Assembly (NCBI RefSeq): GCF_024220175.1
Contig: NZ_CP098502.1
Coordinates: forward strand, 4,468,514-4,532,513
DNA from: Paraconexibacter antarcticus
GTDB taxonomy: Bacteria > Actinomycetota > Thermoleophilia > Solirubrobacterales > Solirubrobacteraceae
Direction: 5' to 3'
DNA: 64,000 bases
Part shown: one piece after another, positions 16,126 to 24,794 of the stretch
Position numbering within the stretch: the stretch's first letter is position 1
Layout of the letters: each line of letters starts with the position of its first letter
Notes under the pieces: generated by a model
Database searches by the model: none
Told to the model about the DNA's origin: nothing
Seen by the model: the letters and a program-made list of their open reading frames with translations, nothing else
Translations under genes and position numbers: made by a program

Positions 16126-18411
16126 TCAGCGTGACCTGACGGGTGGGACCACGTGCACCGGGATGCCGAAGGCGTAGTAGCGCTGATTCATGAAGTGCCC
16201 CGGTGCGATCATGCGCATCATCAGCACGTGACGGGACTGCAGATCGACCCGGAGACGAAACCAGAACGGGGCTCCGATCGTCCCGGTTCGGGCGAGATCT
16301 GCGAGCGCGAGATCTGCGACGGGCCGCCCGTGAACGTGGCGCACATCAAGCAGGCGCACGCCCGCGCGATGCGTCCACCAGGCCATCAGCTCACGCGTGT
16401 CTTCGGTGGGGATCGACTGCACCTGCCAGGAGCCGTCGGGCTGACGCACCCACACCCGGCTGCCGATCACCACCGTTTGGCTGGGACCGGCGTTTCTGGC
16501 CGTGATGGCGTAGTCGTGACGAGTGGCGATCCGGTAGCGGCTGATCGCCGCCGGCCCGCCCAGCCCTCCGGACAAGCGCTCGGCGATGCGAAACGCCCGC
16601 AGCTCGTCGATGCGCGCTATGGCATCGTTGAGTATCCGTCGGGCCACATCAGCGCCGCCGGGCCGGAACTGAACCGGGATCACCGCGGTGTGTGCGCTGC
16701 GGCCCCGTCGCGCGGTGACGCGTAGCGACGCGGGCGTGCCAGCGAGGCGAAACCGCACGCACCCCAGACCGCAGGTGCGCACCGCTGCGCCGGCCACCTG
16801 GATGTGGGCGCGGACGGGCTGGATGCTGAAGTTCATCAGCCGTACCGTGCCCGTCAGTGCGCCACGCGACGGTGTGACCCAGGCCGCAGCGATCCATGGG
16901 CCCGCCTGTTCGGCGGATGCGAGTTCGCCCGGCCGCGGCGCGCGAAGTCCGGCGGTGGCAGGTGGCTGTCGAGGTGGCCCTGCGCCGGACCGCCCGCCGG
17001 CCTCGGCGCGTTCCAAGAGCTGACGCGGGGGCAGCGGAAACACAGCCAGGAGCGCCGCTGCCCCGAGCACGAGCGCGGCAAAGGCCGGCTGACTGCCGAT
17101 CAGACGCCAATGGTGCCGCTCGGCTGCGGAGTCGCCCACCGCGGCAGCCATGATACGGCGGCGTAGTCGGAACGCATGGGTGTAACTGGCGGCGACGATC
17201 ACGCCGAAGAGCGCGATCTTCACCAGCAGCACCCGTCCGTACGCCGAGGTCCAGAGCTCACTCACGCGCCCAAGCTCGATGAGCGCGTTCGTCCCCCCGG
17301 CTACCGCTAGGACAGCGACAGCTGGCAGGGCCACTCGACCGAAGCGATCAAGCACCTCGCGCATCACGCGGCGTCGCTCACCCGGCGACACGTCGCGGAT
17401 TCCTGGCACCCACATCGCCGCGATCTGGGCGATGCCGCCGACCCACGCAATCGCGGCAACCAGATGCACCCAGTCACTGCCGAGCGCGAGCGCGTGCGGC
17501 GAGGCGGAGTTCGCATGACCGCCCACAGCAACGGCGTAGAGTCCCGCCAACAACGCCACCGCCGCGACTCGCAGCGCCCGACCAGCCAGCAGCGCCGCGA
17601 TCAGCACGGCGAGAACTGCGGCCACCCGAGCCTCACCGGAGGTCGTTGAGAACAGGTACGCACGGATTCCCCTCCAGGTCAGCGAGCCAGCTGCGTCCTG
17701 GGTCTCGGCCAACGCGACGCCGGCCCCCGCCGCTACGGCCACCCACCCCACGACGCGAGTGCGGCCCCATGCTCGGCGGACTCCCGCCGTCCCGGAAGGA
17801 TCGTTGGATGCCGGGGAGGACTCACCGAGCAGCCATCGCGCGGGACCGTACCGCGAGCGGAACGCACATCCGAGCAACACGCCTGCGCCGAAATAGAACA
17901 GCGCGGCGTACCAGACGGTACGGAGCGCCACGCGCAGCCAACCGCTACGCGCCAACGGGCTCTGCTCCAGCCGCTGCGCGCCGTGCACCGCACGCGTACG
18001 GACGCCGAACCCGAACGAGCCTTCCAGCGCATGGCCATCGAGGATCGAGACGGTATGCCACTTCACCAGGTAGGCGCCAGTGGCAAGCCGCTGCACGGGG
18101 AGCACGATGAGCCGCCTACCACCCTGGACGCGTACATGGACCGGCACCGACCGGTTGGTGCGAGCGTCGATGATCCGCGCGCTCGTCAACTGGCGATTCA
18201 ACGACTCTGTGAAGACGAGGCGAACTTGAGTGGGAGCGACAGGCAGCCGAGCCCCGGGCTCCGGGCTGGCATCCTGGAACGCGGCGTGAGCAGCCGCCGA
18301 ACCAGCCGCCGCCGCGAGCGCCACAACGACCGCACACAGAACGACCAGGACGCGGGCGCTATGGGCCCGGGCGGCGGTACTCACGCCGCACCGGAACTCG
18401 ACGGCGCTCAC
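16126..18411 (-). CDS. CopC-CopD fusion protein, copy 2
   Basis: 761 aa from GTG 18411, which overlaps the ccmF stop as GTGA; GTG 18384 is a close alternative. A signal peptide ends at AAAHAAF, giving a mature N-terminal His. The CopC domain carries the Asp/His pair in DGHALEGSF. About eight membrane helices of CopD follow, then a C-terminal exported domain of about 250 residues with CGLGC, resembling copy 1. The two are clear paralogues with the same unusual tail. It is co-transcribed with ccmF, which ties copper handling to cytochrome assembly here. Confidence 0.87.
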   Translation of the reverse strand: MSAVEFRCGVSTAARAHSARVLVVLCAVVVALAAAAGSAAAHAAFQDASPEPGARLPVAPTQVRLVFTESLNRQLTSARIIDARTNRSVPVHVRVQGGRRLIVLPVQRLATGAYLVKWHTVSILDGHALEGSFGFGVRTRAVHGAQRLEQSPLARSGWLRVALRTVWYAALFYFGAGVLLGCAFRSRYGPARWLLGESSPASNDPSGTAGVRRAWGRTRVVGWVAVAAGAGVALAETQDAAGSLTWRGIRAYLFSTTSGEARVAAVLAVLIAALLAGRALRVAAVALLAGLYAVAVGGHANSASPHALALGSDWVHLVAAIAWVGGIAQIAAMWVPGIRDVSPGERRRVMREVLDRFGRVALPAVAVLAVAGGTNALIELGRVSELWTSAYGRVLLVKIALFGVIVAASYTHAFRLRRRIMAAAVGDSAAERHHWRLIGSQPAFAALVLGAAALLAVFPLPPRQLLERAEAGGRSGAGPPRQPPATAGLRAPRPGELASAEQAGPWIAAAWVTPSRGALTGTVRLMNFSIQPVRAHIQVAGAAVRTCGLGCVRFRLAGTPASLRVTARRGRSAHTAVIPVQFRPGGADVARRILNDAIARIDELRAFRIAERLSGGLGGPAAISRYRIATRHDYAITARNAGPSQTVVIGSRVWVRQPDGSWQVQSIPTEDTRELMAWWTHRAGVRLLDVRHVHGRPVADLALADLARTGTIGAPFWFRLRVDLQSRHVLMMRMIAPGHFMNQRYYAFGIPVHVVPPVRSR

Positions 18412-20603
18412 GCCCGGCCAAGGTCTCTCACTACGCGTGCGGCGTAGCGGCCGCGGGCGCGGCGGCGGACACCGTCCGGGGCCGGCCACATCGCGACGAG
18501 GCCCCCGCCGAAGGTGATGAACGTGCCGATCCAGATCCACATCACCATCGGCGAGACGATCAGCCGGAAGGTCGCCGCCGGCGGATGTGTGACGTAGCGC
18601 CGAATGATCTCAGCGAAGATCGCGCGTCGAACTTGGCCGTAGTGGGCGGGATTGACGGACACTGCCCGCTGCACCGCAGCGTTGAGCGTCTTGTCCGACT
18701 GCTTGATGTACGGTCGCAGCGGGGTGAGATCGGGTTGGATCGCCATCCAGATGTCGCGCCGCAGGCCCGCCTTCAGTCCCACCTCGCTGGTGGCTTCGCC
18801 ATCAAACGCGCTCGAGATCGGAACGAACGGTGCGTTCACCGGGTAGAAGCCGCGGTTCGGACGCAACGTCGCGACGTACCTGCCGCCCTTCGTGACCCGC
18901 ATGACCGCGCCGAACTCCAAACGCTCCAGCCGGCCTGCTGAGGTGACAATGCGCCCGGTGGCACGCTGATAGTGAATCTCGTAGCCGCCGTTGCTCGCCG
19001 TCTGGCCGGGGACGAGCTGGACGTCTTTGGCGTGCTGGAAGGCCGAGGAGGCCGCGACGCCGACGAGCACCGTCGCGAACCCGACGTGCGCGATGTAGCC
19101 GCCGTAGCGCCGCCGGTTGCGGCCGATCATCGCGAAGAACGCGCCGGGGACCGAGCCGCCGGACATCGCGCGGCGTGCCCGCACGCCGCGGGCGAACTCC
19201 TGGCCGACGGTGATGAAGACGAACGCGGCGCAGAAGAACATCGCCAGCGCTTTGGGACGCGACGCGGCGTCGGCGACGAGCGCGAGCAGCACGACGACGG
19301 CGACCGACCCGACCGCGGGCGCGAGGAAGTTCCGGCGGGCGTTGACGGCGGTCGCGCGGCGCCAGGCGATGACCGGGCCGATGCCGCTGAGGAGGACGAG
19401 CGCAAGCGCGAGCGGCACCGTGTAGCGGTCGAACCACGGCGGGCCGACGGCCGACTTCGTCCCGGTGACGGCCTCGCTGATGAGCGGGAAGAACGTCCCC
19501 CAGAAGGTGACGAACGCCAGCCCCACAAGCACAAGGTTGTTGGCGATGAACACCGACTCGCGCGAGAGCAGCGAGTCCAGCCGGTTCTCCGAACGCAGCG
19601 ACTCCCGCCGGGACACGACGAGGCCGATCGACCCACAAATGAGCACGCCGATGAAGATCACGAACGGCGTCCCAAGCGTTGACGCGCCGAACGCGTGGAT
19701 CGAGTCCAGGATGCCCGAGCGCACGAGGAACGTCCCCATGATCGCGAGCGTGCCAGTCGCGAGGATCAGGGAGGCGTTCCAGATCTTCAGCATCCCCCGA
19801 CGCTCCTGGATCATCAGGGAGTGCAGGAACGCGGTGCCCGTCAGCCACGGCAGCAGGGAGGCGTTTTCCACCGGGTCCCAGGCCCAGTAACCGCCCCAGC
19901 CGAGCTCGGAGTAGGACCAGCGCGCGCCGAGGACGATGCCGATGCCGAGGAAGAACCACGCGGCGAGGGCGAAGCGGCGGGTCGCCGTGATCCACTCGGC
20001 GTCCACCCGGCGGACGAGCAGCGCGGCGACCGCGAACGCGAACGGCACTGTGAAGAGCGTGTACCCCGAGTAGAGCATCGGGGGATGGATCATCATGACG
20101 GGGTGTCGCAGCAACGGGCTCAGCCCCGAGCCCTCGGTGGGCGCGACCGCCAACGTCTGAAACGGCGAGGCGGCGAAGACCAGAAGCCCCGCGAAGAACG
20201 CGCCGAAGATGCAAAGCACCGCAGTTGCGTATGGCGTCACGTCGCGCATGCGGTTGCGCGTGAGGTAGAGCACGAGGCTGGACCACAGCGACAGCAGCCA
20301 CAGCCACAGCAGCAGCGACCCCTCCTGCGAGGACCACGCCGCGGCGGCCTTGTAACCCGTCGGCGTCGTCGTCGACGAATGCGAGGCGACGACGGCGAAC
20401 GTGAAGTCCGAACGCAGAAACGCAAGCTCGAGGACCAAGAAGGCGAAAGTCGCCAGACCGGCCAGCGCATAGACGGAGCGGCGGGCCGAGGCCGCCCAGT
20501 TGCGATCCTGGCAACGCCCCGCGTACACCGCCGCCCCGACACCGTAGACCGCCACCGCGAAGGCCAGGATCAAGCAGGCACGACCTACGGTGGCGCTATC
20601 CAC
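18408..20603 (-). CDS. ccmF: Cytochrome c haem lyase subunit CcmF
   Basis: 731 aa, about 14-15 membrane helices. The WWD-type haem-handling signature is GWGGYWAWDPVENASLLPW near residue 235, flanked by conserved His (RHPVMMIHPPMLYSG at about 170). An external domain precedes the last helix (about residues 535-690). In system I CcmF ligates haem to apocytochrome c with CcmH; here no ccmH or ccmE is visible, so partners would be elsewhere. It is first in an operon with CopC-CopD copy 2, and a CTAC-N8-GTAG dyad lies 100 bp upstream. Confidence 0.88.
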   Translation of the reverse strand: MDSATVGRACLILAFAVAVYGVGAAVYAGRCQDRNWAASARRSVYALAGLATFAFLVLELAFLRSDFTFAVVASHSSTTTPTGYKAAAAWSSQEGSLLLWLWLLSLWSSLVLYLTRNRMRDVTPYATAVLCIFGAFFAGLLVFAASPFQTLAVAPTEGSGLSPLLRHPVMMIHPPMLYSGYTLFTVPFAFAVAALLVRRVDAEWITATRRFALAAWFFLGIGIVLGARWSYSELGWGGYWAWDPVENASLLPWLTGTAFLHSLMIQERRGMLKIWNASLILATGTLAIMGTFLVRSGILDSIHAFGASTLGTPFVIFIGVLICGSIGLVVSRRESLRSENRLDSLLSRESVFIANNLVLVGLAFVTFWGTFFPLISEAVTGTKSAVGPPWFDRYTVPLALALVLLSGIGPVIAWRRATAVNARRNFLAPAVGSVAVVVLLALVADAASRPKALAMFFCAAFVFITVGQEFARGVRARRAMSGGSVPGAFFAMIGRNRRRYGGYIAHVGFATVLVGVAASSAFQHAKDVQLVPGQTASNGGYEIHYQRATGRIVTSAGRLERLEFGAVMRVTKGGRYVATLRPNRGFYPVNAPFVPISSAFDGEATSEVGLKAGLRRDIWMAIQPDLTPLRPYIKQSDKTLNAAVQRAVSVNPAHYGQVRRAIFAEIIRRYVTHPPAATFRLIVSPMVMWIWIGTFITFGGGLVAMWPAPDGVRRRARGRYAARVVRDLGRA

Positions 20604-21150
20604 GAAGCGCCCAGTCTGACTGCGCGATACGCGGGGAAACGTGCGAGAGGGTGGGTTGCATCAGCGTCCGGATAGGAGGGGCCAGCGACCGGCCCGGCTA
20701 TACTACGCAGTCTAGTAGACACTGTACGGTGACAGCATGTTCGCCTGCTGCACCACTTAGTCCTCGCTGCCCCGGGACAGATCCCGACCCTCAAGGCCTC
20801 CGTCAAACCCAGCCTGGCTCACCACGTCACACGGCAGCCATGCTCGCGCTTCGGAAACCCAGCCTTGGCCTTGGGTGTGTATCGGTGTTGCGGCCCGCGA
20901 CCGCGGATCGCATCGAGGTCCAGGACCTTTACGCGGCTGTGGGGCGTCGCGTGGTCGGCGGGTGCCGATGTCTGCATGCGCCGATGCAGGGCGGCCGCAA
21001 CCGGGCGATCGCCGACCGGCGGGCGAAGCCTTCCGCGAAAGCCCGTGGGCGCGGCGCCAGGTTACCGTCGGCGATCGGCGCATTGTGATCCGGTCCTCTT
21101 GGTGGCCGCGAAGCTTCGGGGAGAACGTCACCGTCGGACGAGAGGCAGTC
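20604..21150. other. Gene-free stretch between ccmF and the Tat-substrate gene
   Basis: About 550 bp. The left 120 bp hold the ccmF promoter region with the dyad at 20703. The rest has open frames on both strands but none with a good start, domain, signal or plausible composition. It may be degraded coding sequence; I see nothing I can name. Confidence 0.4.
20703..20718. promoter_or_regulatory. CTAC-N8-GTAG dyad upstream of ccmF
   Basis: CTACGCAGTCTAGTAG, extended to TACTA and TAGTA arms. On the minus strand TAGACT within it could be the -10. It is 100 bp from the ccmF start and matches the spacing of six other sites. Confidence 0.55.
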
Positions 21151-21576
21151 ATGGACGAGCTGGATGAGCTGCAGGTCACCGCGTACAGGGGTCGAGGGCT
21201 GCTCGCGCGCCTGGCGGGGCGCTGGCGCCGACCGCCGGTGAGCGCGGAGGCCGGGACGAGCCGCCGGTCGTTCCTGCGCAGCACGGGCGGGTACGCGACG
21301 GGTGTGGCGGCGATCGTCGGGGTTCCTGCAGCCGTGCTGCTGGAGACTGACGCGCAGGCCGCTGCCGCGGCGAAGAGCGTGGCGAACCCGACCACGCCGG
21401 TGCCCAGCGGGCCGGTGATGGCGTACGTCCATGACGCGAGGAAGGGGACCGTCGTGATCATGTCCGGCACCAGCGAGCGCACCGTGCAGGACCACGCGCT
21501 GGTCCAGAAGCTGCTGCACGCACCCAAGAAGCCCAGGCGCAAGCGCGCACTCACGACGAACAAGAACGGCGGCTGA
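21151..21576 (+). CDS. Small Tat-exported protein upstream of DUF4331
   Basis: 141 aa from ATG 21151 (GAGAGG upstream). A twin-arginine signal SRRSFLRSTGG lies near residue 34, followed by a hydrophobic core and an Ala-rich cleavage region. The mature part is only about 75 residues, with VMAYVHDARKGTVVIMSGT in the middle and a Lys/Arg-rich C-terminus (KKPRRKRALTT). No cofactor motif is visible. It ends 4 bp before the DUF4331 gene, so the two are probably co-translated. Such short Tat substrates often ride with or mark a partner; role unknown. Confidence 0.7.
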   Translation: MDELDELQVTAYRGRGLLARLAGRWRRPPVSAEAGTSRRSFLRSTGGYATGVAAIVGVPAAVLLETDAQAAAAAKSVANPTTPVPSGPVMAYVHDARKGTVVIMSGTSERTVQDHALVQKLLHAPKKPRRKRALTTNKNGG

Positions 21577-21580
21577 CTAA

Positions 21581-23029
21581 GTGTCCTCCCATCGCGAAGC
21601 GCCTGAGATCAGCCAGGACCCGGTCGCCGACAACACCGACACCTACGCGTTCGTCAGCCCCGACCGCCCGGACACGGTGACGATCTTGACCAACTACATC
21701 CCGGTCGAGGCCGCCGCGGGCGGCCCGAACTTCTACGAGTTCGGCAATGACGTGCGCTACGAGGTGCACATCAGCAACGCGGGCAAGGCGCAGGCGGACA
21801 TCACGTACACCTTCGCGTTCTCCACGGAGGTGCTGGACAAGACGACGTTCCTCTACAACACGGGCGCGATCACGTCGCTGACGGACCCGAAGTTCAACCG
21901 CCGCCAGAGCTACTCGGTGACCAAGACGGTCGGGCCGAAGGGCAGGCCGCAGGTCCTGGCCAGCGGTCTGGCGTGCCCGCCGTGCAACATCGGGCCGCAC
22001 TCGACCCCGAACTACACGGCGCTGGCCAAGTCCGCGGTCCATGATCTGCCCGATGGTGTGAAGGTCTTCGCCGGCCAGCGCAACGACGGGTTCTTCGTCG
22101 ACCTCGGAGCGGTGTTCGACCTCGCCGACCTGCGGCCCTTCCAGACGCTGCACGTCGCGCCGATGGCCCCGTCGATCGGGGTGGACACGTTCAAGAACGC
22201 GATCAACGTCCACACGATCGCCTTGCAGATCCCCATCCGCAGCCTCACCCGCGACGGCTCGGTGCCCAACGACCCAGGCGCCCCCGCGGCGGCGATCGGG
22301 ATCTGGGGCGCGGCGTCGCGCCGCAAGATGCGCGTACGTGGCGATACCACCGGGCAGCACACCGAGTCCGGGCCCTGGGTCCAGGTCTCGCGCCTCGGGA
22401 ACCCGCTGTTCAACGAGCTGCTCGTGACGATGACCCACAAGGACGGCTGGAACGGCAGCCCGCCCAGCGGTGACGCCGAGTACGCCTCCGGCGTGGAGAA
22501 GCCCGAGCTCTCCCGGAGGATCCCGGACCTGTACCCCCGTCAGTTCGAAAATCTCCGCAAGCTCAACGCCACCACCCGCAGCGACCTGGTCGCCCTGATC
22601 CTCACCGGTGTCAAGCCGGGCATCGTCCCGGGCCTTGCCAACTACACCGGCCCGACCCTGGCCGACATGCTGCGCCTGAACGTCGCGGTCCCGCCGACGG
22701 CCAACCGGAAGGTCCTCGGGGTCCTGGACGGCGACCCGGCCGGCTACCCCAACGGCCGACGCGTCCAGGACGACATCGTCACCATTTTCGTGCGCGCGCT
22801 CACCGGTGCGTTCCGGCCCTACTTCGACAAGACGTACAAGCCCGACCTCGCGGTGGGCGTCGTCACGCAGGGGGTGCAGACCCCGCCGACCGGGGACACT
22901 GGCGGGCCGAACGAGCGGTTCCTCAGCCACTTCCCCTACCTCGGCGACCCCTACGACGGCTTCACCACCCCCGCCCCCGTTGCCGTCAACGCCGCCCCCT
23001 CACTCTCGGTCCCCGGGGTCTCACCATGA
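21581..23029 (+). CDS. DUF4331 family protein
   Basis: 482 aa with a GTG start. The family hallmark opens the protein: SSHREAPEISQDPVADNTD, then YAFVSPDRPDTVTILTNYIP. Further conserved stretches are VYFGGRNDGFFVDL-like AGQRNDGFFVDLG near residue 165 and DGWNGSPPSGD. No signal peptide is seen, which is unusual for this mostly exported family; the Tat protein upstream might carry it out (inference). Function of DUF4331 is not established. It overlaps the next gene by 4 bp (ATGA). Confidence 0.85.
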   Translation: MSSHREAPEISQDPVADNTDTYAFVSPDRPDTVTILTNYIPVEAAAGGPNFYEFGNDVRYEVHISNAGKAQADITYTFAFSTEVLDKTTFLYNTGAITSLTDPKFNRRQSYSVTKTVGPKGRPQVLASGLACPPCNIGPHSTPNYTALAKSAVHDLPDGVKVFAGQRNDGFFVDLGAVFDLADLRPFQTLHVAPMAPSIGVDTFKNAINVHTIALQIPIRSLTRDGSVPNDPGAPAAAIGIWGAASRRKMRVRGDTTGQHTESGPWVQVSRLGNPLFNELLVTMTHKDGWNGSPPSGDAEYASGVEKPELSRRIPDLYPRQFENLRKLNATTRSDLVALILTGVKPGIVPGLANYTGPTLADMLRLNVAVPPTANRKVLGVLDGDPAGYPNGRRVQDDIVTIFVRALTGAFRPYFDKTYKPDLAVGVVTQGVQTPPTGDTGGPNERFLSHFPYLGDPYDGFTTPAPVAVNAAPSLSVPGVSP

Positions 23030-23358
23030 GCACCGAGCCCGTCGCCCGCCCTCACCCCGAGCCCGTCGTCCTGAACATCGGCGGAAACCTCGGCGCCCTC
23101 GTCGTCTACTGGGACGCCACCCAGCTCGACACCCCCATCGAGATCAGCCCCGCCGGCCACGACGATGACCGCCAACACCAACACGTCCTCGAGCGCCCCC
23201 TCCACGGGCAGACGTTCTACGCCGCCGTCTTCGACCAGATCCACGAAGGCCCACACACCCTCTGGGTCCGCGGCCAGCCCCGAGCCCGAAACGTGACGAT
23301 CGTCGCAGGCCAGGTCACCGAACTGCACTGGGAAGGCACCGACACCGGGTCACCGTGA
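23026..23358 (+). CDS. Small conserved protein downstream of DUF4331
   Basis: 110 aa starting inside the DUF4331 stop (ATGA overlap). All-beta looking: VVLNIGGNLGALVVYW, a His/Asp-rich turn (GHDDDRQHQHVLERPL), LWVRGQPRARNVTIVAG and VTELHW. No signal peptide or membrane helix. Proteins of this pattern accompany DUF4331 genes in actinobacteria; I know of no assigned function. Translational coupling suggests a complex with the DUF4331 product. Confidence 0.65.
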   Translation: MSTEPVARPHPEPVVLNIGGNLGALVVYWDATQLDTPIEISPAGHDDDRQHQHVLERPLHGQTFYAAVFDQIHEGPHTLWVRGQPRARNVTIVAGQVTELHWEGTDTGSP

Positions 23359-23402
23359 ACGACACTGGGTCGCGCCCTCCAGCGACCGACCACGAGCACG
23401 AG

Positions 23403-23834
23403 CTATTCCCATCTGCGCCACCTCCACGGGAAGGCCCACCGAACGCGGCCACGACCGCGGGCGAGAACAGGGTGGAAACACCGCGCATCGACCCGGCGGC
23501 CTGCGGCGCGTTCTACTTCTTGACCGGGCGCTCGCCAGGTGAGGCGCAGCAGGGTGCCCGCGCTACCCGGTGCCGGCGAGGATCGCGGAGCGGGCTGTAG
23601 ACCGGGCGCGTCGTCGGCCAGGAGTGTCGGGATCGTCACGAGCGTGTAATGGCGCGCGCGAAGGCGGCGGATGATGCGCGGGAACGCGGCGATGGTCTGG
23701 GTTCGGTCGCCTCCGCCATCGTGCATCAGCACGATGGCGCCGGGTCGGGCGCCGCTGATGGCGCCGAGGCTGAGCCCATGACCTGGCCAACGTCCCGCGC
23801 GCCCACCTGGCGTGGACCCCGTCGGCGTTGTCAC
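23403..23834 (-). pseudogene. Polysaccharide deacetylase C-terminal remnant
   Basis: Between about 23580 and 23770 the minus strand encodes [20 protein letters not shown] followed by [19 protein letters not shown], the final motif (LHDGGG) and last helix-strand of NodB-type polysaccharide deacetylases. The catalytic N-terminal motifs (TFDDG, HxxxH) are absent upstream. The rest of the frame is Arg-rich read-through. A truncated, decayed gene. Confidence 0.65.
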
Positions 23835-23899
23835 TTAGTTAGTTAGAACGGGTTTCATAATGAGCGGAGTCGTCGCCAGCACATGATCGAGCAGGCTCC

Positions 23900-24418
23900 G
23901 AGCCTTCATCCAGATGCCCCGTCCTCGATGGGCTCGAGGCGGCGCGCCAGTGCTCGACGGCAACGGGGAGGACCGAGGGTCGTGATGCTCACGACGTTCG
24001 ACGAGACCCGCACGTCTACGACGCCCTCCGTGCCGGTGCGAGCGGCTTCTTCCTCCAAGACGCGCCTCGCAGCCAGCTCATCCACGCGATCCGGACCGTC
24101 GCAGCGGGCGACGAGCTGCTCGCCCCAGCCAATCACGCGGCGCCTCATCCACGGCTTCGTCAGTGCCCCGTCGGCGGGTGGCGAACTGCCCCCGGGCTCC
24201 GCGACCTGTCCGCCCGTGAGCTCGAGATCCTCCGCCTCATGGCCTGCGGAATGAGCAACGGTGGGATCGCGGCCGACCTCGTCCTCAGCGGCTCGACCGT
24301 CGCGACGCACGTGCTCCAAGGGCTCCGCGTTCGCGACCGCGTGCCGGCTGTTATCGTCACCCACGAGGCCGCGCTCATGCAGCGCGGTGCGCCCGGGTCA
24401 TCGGCCGCGGCGGCGTAG
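23900..24418 (+). pseudogene. NarL/LuxR-type response regulator, frameshifted remnant
   Basis: Fragments in several plus-strand frames read as one NarL-family regulator. A receiver remnant has MPR then DGLEAARQ near 23910-23950, VVMLTTFDE near 23980, and YDALRAGASGFFLQDA near 24020. A linker follows, then a LuxR helix-turn-helix with LSARELEILRLMACG and a degenerate second helix (NGGIAADLVLSGSTVATHV) ending at TAG 24416. At least two frameshifts break it and the N-terminus with the phospho-Asp is missing. Its last codons lie inside the left arm of the 43-bp inverted repeat. Confidence 0.7.
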
Positions 24419-24453
24419 CTATTTGCCCCGGACAAAGTCCGTGCTGCGGAAGT

Positions 24454-24482
24454 GAAACGGCCGCGCATCGCGCGGCCGTTTC
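24454..24482. terminator. Strong hairpin, likely rho-independent terminator
   Basis: A perfect 13-bp stem (GAAACGGCCGCGC and its complement) closes a 3-nt ATC loop; the right arm ends in GTTTC. It lies between converging remnants and could stop transcription in either direction. Confidence 0.6.
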
Positions 24483-24523
24483 TGCGAGTTGGATTGCCGG
24501 GTGGCAATCCGTCGGGGAGTGTT

Positions 24524-24733
24524 TCAGGCGCTCTGGACGGTTCGGGCGGCGAGGGTGTCCAAGTTGTAGGCCAGGATCCCCCAGCCAACCCAGGTTCGTG
24601 CGCCGTCGTGTCCTCTGGGGCGCGATCGGCGTAGTCCGTAGGAGCGTTTGAGATGGCTGATGCGGCCTTCGGCACCGACGCCGTAGCCGGCCAATCGCTT
24701 TCGCAACACGCGACCACCTCCAGAATCGCCCAA
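24524..24733 (-). pseudogene. DDE transposase C-terminal fragment
   Basis: About 69 codons matching the end of an IS1182/ISNCY-like DDE transposase: GVGAEGRISHLKRSYGLRRS, then GARTWVGWGILAYNLDTLA. The Glu of the last DDE motif is probably the one in AEGRISHL. The catalytic core and the N-terminus are missing. It is enclosed by the 43-bp inverted repeat. Confidence 0.7.
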
Positions 24734-24794
24734 CTTGCAGGCAAATTCTGGCCGCCACCCCGGACAGACCCCCGACTATTTCCGGGGCAAATAG

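Noticed and set aside
20757..21563. 268-aa minus-strand frame over the Tat-peptide region
   Set aside because: The plus strand has a good start, a Tat motif and coupling to DUF4331; the minus frame has no recognisable feature.
23355..23600. 81-aa frame beginning with a GTGA overlap after the DUF4331 neighbour
   Set aside because: Low-complexity and overlaps the recognisable deacetylase remnant on the other strand; not enough to call a gene.
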